A DNA stretch of 64,000 bases from Myxococcaceae bacterium (GTDB taxonomy: Bacteria > Myxococcota > Myxococcia > Myxococcales > Myxococcaceae): NCBI GenBank assembly GCA_003818285.1, contig RPRB01000003.1, positions 1 to 64,000 of the forward strand, in the 5' to 3' direction. The notes under the pieces are model-generated. The model saw nothing but the letters and a program-made list of their open reading frames with translations. It was not told the origin of the DNA and did no database searches. Below, in pieces: positions 17,993-27,007 of this stretch. The translations under genes were made by a program, and so were the position numbers. Position 1 is the first letter of the stretch, and every line of letters starts with the position of its first letter.

Positions 17993-18759
17993 GGCTCGAT
18001 CCGGACGGACGTGCTTCCCAGCCAGCCCGCGTCCAGCCTGACCTCCATCCCGGCGACGAGCTGCTCGGCGACGGTGGCCGCCCCGGCCAGCACCACGCTC
18101 CCCGCCGGCAGAGAGCGCCCCCGCGTGGCGAGAAGCGCGCACAGCTGGACCACGGACAGCACCGGGTCCCCGGAGATGGCCGCCCCGGTGGCGCGCTGCC
18201 GCGGCGTCCCGTCGATGGACATCACCAGCTCCACCGAGGAGAGGTCCCCTCCCTCCACCTCCACCCACCGCTCGGGGAGCACCACGTGAGAGGAGGAAGC
18301 GTTGTCCGCCACCACGTCCGGGAGGCTGAAGTACTTGAAGTCACGGTACCGCGAGTCGAGGATCTCCAGCGCCGGACCCACGCCGGTGCAGGCGGCGAGC
18401 ACCCCCGCCCGGTCCGGCGCGCCCCGAAGCCTACGGGCGAAGCGGAAGGCGATCTCCGGCTCGATCTTCGGATGGAGCGTGCCCCGGAGACGGAACGTTC
18501 CCCGGACCTCCATGGCGTCGGTGAGAACCCCGTAGATGGGCGCATCGAGCGACATCTGGCGGCGCTTCGCTTCCGAGGTGAGGCCCATCTTCAAGCCGAT
18601 GACCCGCTCGCCCCGGGCCACCCGCAGAGCGATGCCGGCGTCCATCACCCGGTAGGCCTGGGGGAGGTCGAGGTCCGGCGCCTCGAGCGTCAGCCGCTCC
18701 ACTTCCCGGCCGTGCCGCCGCGCGTCGTCCAGGTGACCCGCCAGGCGCTCGATGTCCAT
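17989..18759 (-). CDS. 2-oxopent-4-enoate hydratase / 4-oxalocrotonate decarboxylase family protein
   Basis: IALRVARGERVIGLKMGLTSEAKRRQMSLDAPIYGVLTDAMEV...EPEIAFRFARRLRGAPDRAGVLAACTGVGPALEILDSRYRDFKYFSLPDVVADNASSS; family hallmark. Confidence 0.88.
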   Translation of the reverse strand: MDIERLAGHLDDARRHGREVERLTLEAPDLDLPQAYRVMDAGIALRVARGERVIGLKMGLTSEAKRRQMSLDAPIYGVLTDAMEVRGTFRLRGTLHPKIEPEIAFRFARRLRGAPDRAGVLAACTGVGPALEILDSRYRDFKYFSLPDVVADNASSSHVVLPERWVEVEGGDLSSVELVMSIDGTPRQRATGAAISGDPVLSVVQLCALLATRGRSLPAGSVVLAGAATVAEQLVAGMEVRLDAGWLGSTSVRIEP

Positions 18760-18834
18760 CGCACGTTCCTCCACCCGCCGCCCGCACCCCGGCGCGGCCC
18801 CGCGTGGCGCATACTAGGAGACTCAGGAGGCTTG

Positions 18835-20286
18835 ATGGACGGCGTCCTCAACGTCATCGACGGTCGCGAGGTTCCGGCACGCTCCGGAGCGACACTCCCC
18901 AACTGGGAGCCCGCCACCGGCGATCCGCTGGGCACGCTGCCGGATTCCGACGCCGCCGACGTCGCGGACGCGGTGGAGGCCGCCCGCCGCGCCTTTTCCG
19001 CCTGGAGCACGACCCCTGCCCCCGTCCGGAGCCGCCTGCTTCGCAAGGTGGCGGACGGGCTGCGCCAGGCCCTTCCGGAGCTGGCCCGGGCCGAGTCGGT
19101 GGACAGCGGGAAACCACTCTCGGTGGCGACCGAGGTGGACATCCCCCGGGCCATCCTGAACTTCGAGTTCTTCGCCGATGCCGCCACCCAGTTCTCCAGC
19201 GAGTGCCATCCCATGGACGGGCACGCGCTGAACTACACACTGCGCCATCCGCTCGGGGTGGTGGGCACGATCTCGCCCTGGAACCTCCCGCTCTATCTCC
19301 TCACCTGGAAGGTGGCGCCCGCGCTGGCGGTGGGCAACACGGTGGTGGCCAAGCCCTCGGAGGTGACGCCGGTCACCGCGCACTGGCTGGGCCGGATCGC
19401 GCTCGAGGCGGGTCTGCCGCCGGGGGTGCTCAACATCGTCCACGGGCTCGGGCCGAAGGTGGGCGATGCGCTCTCCCGGCATCCCGAGGTGAAGGCCATC
19501 TCCTTCACCGGGAGCACCCGCACCGGCGCGGAGATCGCCCGCACCGCCGGGCCGCTGTTCAAGAAGCTCTCGCTGGAGATGGGTGGGAAGAACCCGGTGG
19601 TCATCTTCGCCGACGCGGACGTCGACGCCGCGGTGGCCACCACCGTGCGCTCGAGCTTCGCCAACCAGGGGCAGATCTGCCTCTGCGGCCCGCGCATCTT
19701 CGTGGAGCGGAGCGTCTATCCCCGGGTGCGCGATGCGCTGGTGGAGCGGACGCGGGCGCTGAAGCTCGGAGACCCGCTCCTCCCCGAGACCGATCAGGGC
19801 GCGCTGGTGAGCCGGGCCCACCTGGACAAGGTCCTGAGCTACCTCGCGCTGGCCCGCGAGGAGGGTGGGCGGTTCCTCACCGGCGGCCGGCAGGCCCGCG
19901 TGAGCGGACGCTGCCAGAACGGGTGGTTCGTCGAGCCGACGCTGGTGGAGGGCCTCGGGCCGGAGTGCCGCACCAACCAGGAGGAGATCTTCGGCCCGGT
20001 GGCCTCGCTCATCCCCTTCGACTCCGAGGAGGAGGTCCTGCGGGGGGCCAACGAGGTCCGCTACGGTCTGGCCGCCTCGGTGTGGACCCGGGACCTGGTC
20101 CGCGCCCACCGCTTCGCCGCCACGCTGCAGAGCGGCATCGTCTGGGTGAACACCTGGATGCTCCGCGATCTGCGTACCCCTTTCGGGGGAATGAAGGACT
20201 CGGGCGTGGGGCGCGAGGGAGGCCAGGAAGCGCTCCGCTTCTTCACCGAGCCCCAGAACGTCTGCATCCATCTGCAAGGAGGTTGA
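18835..20286 (+). CDS. Aldehyde dehydrogenase, likely 2-aminomuconate/2-hydroxymuconate semialdehyde dehydrogenase
   Basis: ALDH catalytic LEMGGKNPVVIFADADVDAAV...NQGQICLCGPRIFVE; operon context with 3-HAA meta-cleavage genes. Confidence 0.88.
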   Translation: MDGVLNVIDGREVPARSGATLPNWEPATGDPLGTLPDSDAADVADAVEAARRAFSAWSTTPAPVRSRLLRKVADGLRQALPELARAESVDSGKPLSVATEVDIPRAILNFEFFADAATQFSSECHPMDGHALNYTLRHPLGVVGTISPWNLPLYLLTWKVAPALAVGNTVVAKPSEVTPVTAHWLGRIALEAGLPPGVLNIVHGLGPKVGDALSRHPEVKAISFTGSTRTGAEIARTAGPLFKKLSLEMGGKNPVVIFADADVDAAVATTVRSSFANQGQICLCGPRIFVERSVYPRVRDALVERTRALKLGDPLLPETDQGALVSRAHLDKVLSYLALAREEGGRFLTGGRQARVSGRCQNGWFVEPTLVEGLGPECRTNQEEIFGPVASLIPFDSEEEVLRGANEVRYGLAASVWTRDLVRAHRFAATLQSGIVWVNTWMLRDLRTPFGGMKDSGVGREGGQEALRFFTEPQNVCIHLQGG

Positions 20287-20292
20287 AGGCCC

Positions 20293-20712
20293 ATGGCGGA
20301 CCGAGTGACCTCGCAGCGCGCCGCGCCCCCGGTGGGCGCCTTCCCTCACGCCCGGCGGGTGGGGAATCTCCTCTTTCTCTCCGGAATCGGCCCGCGGGTG
20401 CGCGGCAGCCACGACATCCCCGGGGTGACCCTGGACGCGCAGGGGAACGTCACCGACCACGACATCGCCATCCAGTGCAAGAGCGTCTTCGACAACGTCC
20501 GCGCCATCCTCGAGGACGCCGGCACGACGTGGAACCGGCTGGTGGACGTGACGGTGTTCCTCACCGACATGGAGAACGACTTCGCCGTCTACAACCGGCT
20601 CTGGGCGGAGTACTTCAAGGACGCCCAGCCGTGCCGGACCACGGTGGAGGTGACGCGGCTCCCCACGCCGATCGCCATCGAGCTGAAGTGCATCGCCACG
20701 ATGCCGGAGTGA
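20293..20712 (+). CDS. RidA/YjgF family protein, probable 2-aminomuconate deaminase
   Basis: GAFPHARRVGNLLFLSGIGPRVRGSHDIPGVTLDAQGNVTDHDIAIQCKSVFDNVRAILEDAGTTWNRLVDVTVFLTDMENDF; context. Confidence 0.85.
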   Translation: MADRVTSQRAAPPVGAFPHARRVGNLLFLSGIGPRVRGSHDIPGVTLDAQGNVTDHDIAIQCKSVFDNVRAILEDAGTTWNRLVDVTVFLTDMENDFAVYNRLWAEYFKDAQPCRTTVEVTRLPTPIAIELKCIATMPE

Positions 20713-20714
20713 CC

Positions 20715-21227
20715 ATGCCCCCGCTACAAGCGCTCAACTTCAAGAAGTGGATCGACGAGCACCGCCATCTGCTCAAGCCGCCGGTGGGCAACCAGCAGAT
20801 CTGGGCCGACCGCGAGTTCATCGTGACGGTCGTCGGAGGCCCGAATGCCCGGCGCGACTTCCACGTCAACGAGGGCGAGGAGTTCTTCTACCAGCTGGAG
20901 GGCGACATCACGCTCCACGTCCTGGTGGACGGCAAGCGAGAGGTGGTTCCCATCCGCGAGGGGGAGATCTTCCTCCTTCCGCCGAACGTGCCGCATTCGC
21001 CGCAGCGGCCGCCGAACACCATCGGCCTGGTGCTCGAGCGGCGGCGCCTGCCGCAGGAAAAGGACTCGTTCCTCTGGGTCTGCGAGAAGTGCGGGAACGA
21101 GCTGTACCGCGAGTCCATCCACCTGACCGACATCGTCAAGCAGCTGCCCCCGGTGTTCGAGCACTTCTACGGGGACGAGAAGAACACCACATGCAAGAAG
21201 TGCGGGACGCGCGCGACCCGCGCCTGA
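20715..21227 (+). CDS. nbaC: 3-hydroxyanthranilate 3,4-dioxygenase
   Basis: NFKKWIDEHRHLLKPPVGNQQIWADREFIVTVVGGPNARRDFHVNEGEEFFYQLEGDITLHV...NVPHSPQRP; C-terminal CxxC pairs CEKCGNE / CKKCGT. Confidence 0.95.
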   Translation: MPPLQALNFKKWIDEHRHLLKPPVGNQQIWADREFIVTVVGGPNARRDFHVNEGEEFFYQLEGDITLHVLVDGKREVVPIREGEIFLLPPNVPHSPQRPPNTIGLVLERRRLPQEKDSFLWVCEKCGNELYRESIHLTDIVKQLPPVFEHFYGDEKNTTCKKCGTRATRA

Positions 21228-21242
21228 GGGCGGAAATCACGA

Positions 21243-22244
21243 GTGCCCGTCGTCGACGTTCACACGCATCTCTTACCCCCCGAGCTGCCGCGCTGGAAGG
21301 AGCGGTTCGGCTACGGCGGCTTCGTCCACCTCGAGCACCTCGGCCCGTGCCGCGCCCGGATGCTGAGGGACGACGGACAGCCGTTCCGCGAGGTGGAGGA
21401 GAACCTCTGGTCGCCGGCGGCGCGGATCGCCGAGTGTGACCGCGCCGGCGTGGACGTGCAGGTCCTGTCCACGGTGCCGGTGATGTTCTCCTACTGGGCG
21501 AAGCCGGAGGACGGAGCGGAGGTCGCGCGGTTCCTCAATGACCACCTGGCCTCGGTGGTGGCCGGTGCGCCGCAGCGCTTCCTCGGCCTCGGCACCCTGC
21601 CGATGCAGGCCCCGGCGCTGGCGGTGCGTGAGCTGGAGCGCTGCGTGAAGACGCTCGGGCTCTCCGGCGTGCAGATCGGCAGCCACGTCAACGACTGGAA
21701 CCTCAGCGACCCCGCGCTCTTCGAGGTGTTCGCCGCCGCCTCCGAGCTGGGCGCCGCGGTCTTCGTGCACCCCTGGGACATGATGGGCGAGGCTCGGATG
21801 CAGCGGTACTGGCTTCCGTGGCTGGTGGGGATGCCGGCCGAGGTCTCGCTCGCCATCTGCTCGGTCATCTTCGGCGGGGTGCTGGAGCGGTTGCCCGCGC
21901 TGCGGATCGGGTTCGCCCACGGTGGCGGCGCCTTCCCCGGCACGCTGGGGCGCATCCAGCACGGGTTCGAGTCCCGGCCCGACCTCGTGGCGGTCGACAG
22001 CCCCGTCCCGCCCCGCGCGTACCTGGGGCGCTTCTGGGTGGACAGCCTGGTACACGATCCGGACATGCTCCGGCTCATCGTGAAGCTGTTCGGGGAGGAT
22101 CGGGTGATGCTCGGCAGCGATTACCCCTTCCCGCTCGGGGAGAGCGAGCCCGGCGCGCTGATCCGCTCGGTTCCGGAGCTGGCGGCGACCCACGAGCGCC
22201 TGCTGGGCGAGAACGCGCTCCGCTGGCTGGGGCGGCCATGCTGA
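21243..22244 (+). CDS. nbaD: 2-amino-3-carboxymuconate-6-semialdehyde decarboxylase (ACMSD, amidohydrolase family)
   Basis: VDVHTHLLPPELPRWKERFGYGGFVHLEHLGPCRARMLRDDGQPFREVEENLW...VQVLSTVPVMFSYWAKPEDG; HPWDMMG; GFAHGGGAFPGTLGRIQHGF. Confidence 0.94.
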   Translation: MPVVDVHTHLLPPELPRWKERFGYGGFVHLEHLGPCRARMLRDDGQPFREVEENLWSPAARIAECDRAGVDVQVLSTVPVMFSYWAKPEDGAEVARFLNDHLASVVAGAPQRFLGLGTLPMQAPALAVRELERCVKTLGLSGVQIGSHVNDWNLSDPALFEVFAAASELGAAVFVHPWDMMGEARMQRYWLPWLVGMPAEVSLAICSVIFGGVLERLPALRIGFAHGGGAFPGTLGRIQHGFESRPDLVAVDSPVPPRAYLGRFWVDSLVHDPDMLRLIVKLFGEDRVMLGSDYPFPLGESEPGALIRSVPELAATHERLLGENALRWLGRPC

Positions 22245-23506
22245 GCGTCGAGGAGGGGCGGGCGCTCGCCGAGGACCTCGACGCCCGCGATGCGCTCGGG
22301 CCCCTGCGCGACTCGTTCCTCTTTCCCCGCGGCCCGGATGGCGCGCCCGTGGTGTACCTGACCGGGAACTCGCTCGGGCTCCAGCCCCGGACGGCGCGCG
22401 AGCGCGTGGAGGAGGTGCTGGAGGAGTGGGCCGGACGCGGGGTCGAGGGCCACGTGGAGGGGGACTCGCCCTGGCTCCCCTACCACCGCTTCCTCACCGC
22501 TCCCACCGCGCGGCTCGTCGGCGCCCAGCCGGACGAGGTCGTGGTGATGAACACCCTGACCGTCAACCTGCATCTCTTGATGGTCTCGTTCTACCGGCCA
22601 ACCGCCGGCCGCCACCGGATCCTGTACGAGGGCAGCGCCTTCCCCTCGGACCGCTTCGCCTTCGCGAGCCAGGTTCGCTTCCACGGCTTCGACCCGGCGG
22701 AGTCGCTGGTGCCGCTGTCGCCCCGGCCCGGCGAGGACCTCCTCCGCCCCGAGGACCTGCTCGACGCCATCGCCCGGGAGGGTGAGCGGCTGGCGCTGGT
22801 GCTGATCGGCGACGTGAACTACCTCACCGGTCAGGCCTTCGACGTGGCGGCCATCACCCGCGCCGGGCACGCGGTGGGGGCCACCGTGGGCTTCGACCTC
22901 GCCCACGGCGCCGGGAACCTCGTCTTCCAGCTGCACGACGATGGGCCGGACTTCGCGGTGTGGTGCTCGTACAAGTACCTCAACGGCGGGCCCGGCGCGC
23001 TCGGCGGCGCGTTCGTGCACGCCCGGCACCGCGAGGCACGGGGGCTTCCCCGGTTCGAGGGCTGGTGGGGGCACGACGAGGCGAGCCGCTTCGAGATGGG
23101 GCCGCGCTTCCAGGGCATGGCCGGCGCCGAGGGCTGGCAGCTCTCCAATCCGCCCATCCTCTCCATGGCTGCCCTGCGGGCCTCGATGGAGCTCTTCGAC
23201 GCGGTGGGAATGACCGCGCTCCGCCGGAAGTCCGAGCGGCTCACCGGCCTCATGGACCCTCTGGTCCGCGGGATGCCCGGGGTGGCGGTCATCACCCCGG
23301 CCGATCCCGCCCAGCGCGGGGCGCAGCTGTCGCTCCGCATCCATCGCGATCCCCCGGGACTGGTGCAGCGGCTCGCGGCGGCGGGCGTGGTCTGCGACTT
23401 CCGGGCGCCGGACATCGTGCGCGCCGCGCCCGCGCCCTTCTACACCCGCTTCGGCGACGTGGTGCGCTTCGCGGAGGTACTCCGGAGCCATGTCCAGGGG
23501 CGGTGA
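22238..23506 (+). CDS. kynU: Kynureninase
   Basis: FDLAHGAGNLVFQLHDDGPDFAVWCSYKYLNGGPGALGGAFVHARH, PLP-Lys region of kynureninase; YLTGNSLGLQPRTARERV. Confidence 0.95.
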   Translation: MLSVEEGRALAEDLDARDALGPLRDSFLFPRGPDGAPVVYLTGNSLGLQPRTARERVEEVLEEWAGRGVEGHVEGDSPWLPYHRFLTAPTARLVGAQPDEVVVMNTLTVNLHLLMVSFYRPTAGRHRILYEGSAFPSDRFAFASQVRFHGFDPAESLVPLSPRPGEDLLRPEDLLDAIAREGERLALVLIGDVNYLTGQAFDVAAITRAGHAVGATVGFDLAHGAGNLVFQLHDDGPDFAVWCSYKYLNGGPGALGGAFVHARHREARGLPRFEGWWGHDEASRFEMGPRFQGMAGAEGWQLSNPPILSMAALRASMELFDAVGMTALRRKSERLTGLMDPLVRGMPGVAVITPADPAQRGAQLSLRIHRDPPGLVQRLAAAGVVCDFRAPDIVRAAPAPFYTRFGDVVRFAEVLRSHVQGR

Positions 23507-24857
23507 GCGGACGGTGCTCGCCGGGGCAGGCCTGGTCGGCTCGCTCCTGGCGCTGTTCCTCGCGCGGCGGGGCAGGGCGGTGGAGGTCTTCGAGCGCCGG
23601 CCGGACCTGCGGCGGGAACAGATCTCCGCCGGCCGGAGCATCAACCTGGCGATCAGCGTGCGCGGCCTGCACGCGCTGGCCCAGGTGGGACTGGAGCAGG
23701 ACGCCCTCGCCCACGCCATTCCGATGCCGGGGCGGATGATCCACGCCCGGGACGGCGGGCTCACCTTCCAGACGTACGGGAAGGACGACAGCCAGTGCAT
23801 CCACAGCATCTCCCGGGGGCTCCTCAACCGGATGCTGCTCGACGCGGCCGAGCGGACCGGGCGGGTGCGCCTGTCCTTCCGCCGCCGCGTGCTGGCGCTG
23901 GACCCCGAGCGGCGTGAGCTCACCGTCGAGGTGGACGGCGCTCATACCGAGCGCGTCGAGGGCGCGGTGGTCTACGGCACCGATGGCGCGGGCTCGGCGG
24001 TCCGGCGAGCGGTGGTCGAGGCGCGAGGCGGCGTGTCCCACGAGGCGCTGCTCGCCCACGGCTACAAGGAGCTCACCCTTCCCGCCCCTCCAGAGGGGGG
24101 CTGGCGGCTCGAGCGAAACGCGCTTCACATCTGGCCCCGCGGCGACTTCATGCTGATCGCGCTGCCCAACGAGGATGGCAGCTTCACCTGCACCCTGTTC
24201 CTCGCCTTCGAGGGCTCGCCGAGCTTCGCCACGCTCGAGGCGCCGGGAGCGGTGCGGGCCTTCTTCCGCGAGCACTTCGCGGACGTCGAGCCGATGCTCC
24301 CCGACCTCGAGGCGCAGTTCGCTGGCAACCCCACGGGATCGATGGTCACCGTGAAGTGTTCGGCGTGGCACGCTGGGGACACGGCCCTGCTGCTCGGGGA
24401 CGCGGCCCACGCGATCGTCCCGTTCTTCGGCCAGGGCATGAACTGCGGCTTCGAGGACTGCGTGGTGCTGGACGGCCTGGAGGCAGAGGCCGCGCCGCGA
24501 GGAGAGGTCTTCGCCCGCTTCGAGGCGCTGCGGAAGCCGAACGCCGACGCCATCGCCGACATGGCGGTGGAGAACTTCGTGGAGATGCGCGCCAGCACCG
24601 CCGACCCGCGCTTTCTCCTGGAGAAGGCCATCGAGAAGCGCCTCCTGGCCGAGCTCCCCGGCGAGTTCGTCTCGCGCTACGCGCTGGTCACCTTCAGCCG
24701 GGCTCCGTACCGCGTCGCGTACGACGCCGGGCGCATCGCCTCGGGCATCGTCTCCGAGCTGGCCGAGGGCGTGCGCTCCGCCGCCGAGGTCGACCTCGGT
24801 CGCGCGCGAGCGCTGGTGGCTGAACGGCTCACCCCCTTCCTGCGCGAGAGGCTCTGA
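23490..24857 (+). CDS. kmo: Kynurenine 3-monooxygenase (FAD-dependent)
   Basis: VLAGAGLVGSLLALFLARRGRAVEVFERRPDLRREQISAGRSINLAISVRGLHAL; LLLGDAAHAIVPFFGQGMNCGFEDCVVL. Confidence 0.95.
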   Translation: MSRGGERTVLAGAGLVGSLLALFLARRGRAVEVFERRPDLRREQISAGRSINLAISVRGLHALAQVGLEQDALAHAIPMPGRMIHARDGGLTFQTYGKDDSQCIHSISRGLLNRMLLDAAERTGRVRLSFRRRVLALDPERRELTVEVDGAHTERVEGAVVYGTDGAGSAVRRAVVEARGGVSHEALLAHGYKELTLPAPPEGGWRLERNALHIWPRGDFMLIALPNEDGSFTCTLFLAFEGSPSFATLEAPGAVRAFFREHFADVEPMLPDLEAQFAGNPTGSMVTVKCSAWHAGDTALLLGDAAHAIVPFFGQGMNCGFEDCVVLDGLEAEAAPRGEVFARFEALRKPNADAIADMAVENFVEMRASTADPRFLLEKAIEKRLLAELPGEFVSRYALVTFSRAPYRVAYDAGRIASGIVSELAEGVRSAAEVDLGRARALVAERLTPFLRERL

Positions 24858-25594
24858 TGGACCTCGGACTGAGAGATCGCCGGGCGCTGATCCTGGGAGC
24901 GTCGGCCGGCCTGGGGCGCGCGGTCGCTGCGGCGCTCGTGGCCGAGGGAGCGCGGGTGGCGATCTGCGCCCGCAACAAGGCCCGGGTGGAGGCCGCGGCG
25001 CGCGAGCTCGGTGCGCGGGCGGGGCTGGCCTGCGACCTCTCCGTGCCGGGCGCGGCGACCGCGCTGGTGGACACGGCGAGGCAGCGGCTCGGCGGGGTGG
25101 ACATCCTCGTGACCAACACCGGTGGGCCCCCGAAGGGACGGTTCACCGACGTGACCGTCGAGATGTGGCAGGAGGGCTTCCAGTCCCTGTGGCTCGCCAC
25201 GGTGGAGGCGATCCGCGCCGCGCTCCCCGGGATGCGCCAGCAGCGCTGGGGGCGCATTCTCCTCGTGACCTCCACCGCGGCGAAGGAGCCCATTCCCGGG
25301 CTCTCGGTCTCCAACGGCCTGCGGGCCGGGCTCCTGGGGCTGGTGAAGTCGCTCGCGCCCGAGGTGGCCGAGGAGGGAGTGACGGTGAACGCACTCCTCC
25401 CCGGCTATACGGCGACCGCGCTGATCGCCGAGCTGGGCATCCCGGAGGAGGAGCTCGCCGAGCACATCCCCGCCCGGAGGCTCGGACGCCCCGAGGAGCT
25501 CGGCGCGATGGCGGCCTTCCTCGCCTCGGAGCAGGCCGGCTACGTGACGGGCCAGGCCATCGCCGTCGACGGTGGCTTCATCCGGGGGCTGTGA
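24857..25594 (+). CDS. SDR family protein with atypical active site
   Basis: DRRALILGASAGLGRAVAAALVAEGARVAICARN; NTGGPPKGRF; YxxxK position reads SNGLR. Confidence 0.88.
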   Translation: MDLGLRDRRALILGASAGLGRAVAAALVAEGARVAICARNKARVEAAARELGARAGLACDLSVPGAATALVDTARQRLGGVDILVTNTGGPPKGRFTDVTVEMWQEGFQSLWLATVEAIRAALPGMRQQRWGRILLVTSTAAKEPIPGLSVSNGLRAGLLGLVKSLAPEVAEEGVTVNALLPGYTATALIAELGIPEEELAEHIPARRLGRPEELGAMAAFLASEQAGYVTGQAIAVDGGFIRGL

Positions 25595-25595
25595 G

Positions 25596-26570
25596 CTAGG
25601 ACGGCTGCGCCAGGCGATATCGCCGCGAGGCGCCCGCGAGCAACGATGCCGCCTGGTCCGCCATGCGCGCGACCAGCTCACCGGCCGGAGGGAGATCGGC
25701 TATCAGATCTACCGCTTCGCCGGCGATGACCGCCGCGGTGTCGAAGTCGTCGGCCGCCCGGGCCTCGGCGTACCTCGCTGCCTCGGCCTCGTTCTGCAGA
25801 AGCTCCGCCTCCCGACCACGCCAGCGCTCGGAGAACGCGTTCTGCAGCACCCTTCCACAGTACGGAGCCGGCCACACCCGTCGGCGCGCGATGTCGAACA
25901 GGATGCTGCGGATGGTCCGATCCCCGGTGGCTGCCAGGATCCGGCGCTTCGCCTGCGGAGGCGCGGCGGCTTCCTCTGTGGCGTAGAAGCGGGTCCCGAC
26001 CAGGACTCCGTCCGCTCCGAGCATCAGCGCGGCGGCGATCCCGCGGCCATCGGCGATGCCACCGGCCGCAACCACCACCACTCCGGGCGCAGCGTCGACC
26101 ACCGCCGGAACGAGCGGCATGGTGCCGCGGGCGATCCCGTGACCACCGGCTTCGGCGCCCTGCGCGACCAGGATGTCCGCCCCGCTCGCGCATGCCTCCC
26201 TGGCCTGGGCCAGCGTCTGGATCTGACAGATCAGCAGGGCCCCGCCCCGCTTGATCTTCTCGGCATGCGGAGCCACCTCTCCGAACGAGAGCATGACCGC
26301 CGGCGGCCTTCGTTCCATCACCAGATCGAGCAGCCGGGGCTGCCGAGCCATGCTCCAGGTGATGAAGCCAACGCCGACCCGGGCATCGCCGGCAGCGTCC
26401 ATCTCTCGCTCCAGCCAGGCCTGGTCACCGTACCCACCGCCGATCATCCCGAATCCACCGGCGCGGCTCACCGCCGCCGCCAGTCGCCCGTCCGACACCA
26501 GATCCATCGGAGCGAGGAGGATCGGATGCTTGATGCCGAGCAATTCCGTCAGGCGAGTGGCGATCGGCAT
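25596..26570 (-). CDS. Nitronate monooxygenase / 2-nitropropane dioxygenase family protein
   Basis: MPIATRLTELLGIKHPILLAPMDLVSDGRLAAAVSRAGGFGMIGGGYG...ILVAQGAEAGGHGI...VVVAAGGIADGRGIAAALMLGADGVLVGTRF. Confidence 0.9.
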   Translation of the reverse strand: MPIATRLTELLGIKHPILLAPMDLVSDGRLAAAVSRAGGFGMIGGGYGDQAWLEREMDAAGDARVGVGFITWSMARQPRLLDLVMERRPPAVMLSFGEVAPHAEKIKRGGALLICQIQTLAQAREACASGADILVAQGAEAGGHGIARGTMPLVPAVVDAAPGVVVVAAGGIADGRGIAAALMLGADGVLVGTRFYATEEAAAPPQAKRRILAATGDRTIRSILFDIARRRVWPAPYCGRVLQNAFSERWRGREAELLQNEAEAARYAEARAADDFDTAAVIAGEAVDLIADLPPAGELVARMADQAASLLAGASRRYRLAQPS

Positions 26571-26674
26571 GGTCGCTCCGGAGCAATGGCGTTCGTGACG
26601 TCCGCCCCTTGTAGCGCACCTCGGGGCAGCCGCGCTCCGCGTCCACCCCCGGCCGCGGTCCGGGCGCTCGAGGA

Positions 26675-27004
26675 TCAATCCACGATGAACAGCGTCGCTC
26701 CCCTGGGCGCCGACGAGCGATGTCGCTCCGCTCCATCCGCGACCTGGTAGCTCATCCCAGCTCTGAGCACGAACCGCCGCCCGTCCTCCAGCTCGGTGTT
26801 CAGCTCCCCTTCGAGACAGAGGAGGACATGACCCTTGTCGCACCAGTGGTTCGCCACGTACCCGGGCGAGTACTGGACCCAGCGCACCCGGACGTCCCCG
26901 AAGGTCCGGGTTCTCCAGAGCGCCAGCCCCGACTCGCCGGGGTGCTCGGTGGGCCGCACGTCCGCCCAGTCCACCACCTCGAACGGGATGTCGCGCAGCT
27001 TCAT
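26675..27004 (-). CDS. DHCW-motif-type cupin fold protein
   Basis: MKLRDIPFEVVDWADVRPTEHPGESGLALWRTRTFGDVRVRWVQYSPGYVANHWCDKGHVLLCLEGELNTELEDGR. Confidence 0.75.
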   Translation of the reverse strand: MKLRDIPFEVVDWADVRPTEHPGESGLALWRTRTFGDVRVRWVQYSPGYVANHWCDKGHVLLCLEGELNTELEDGRRFVLRAGMSYQVADGAERHRSSAPRGATLFIVD

Positions 27005-27007
27005 CGC

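Noticed and set aside
18823-20460. 545-aa minus-strand ORF
   Set aside because: Antisense of the aldehyde dehydrogenase/RidA genes; no domain.
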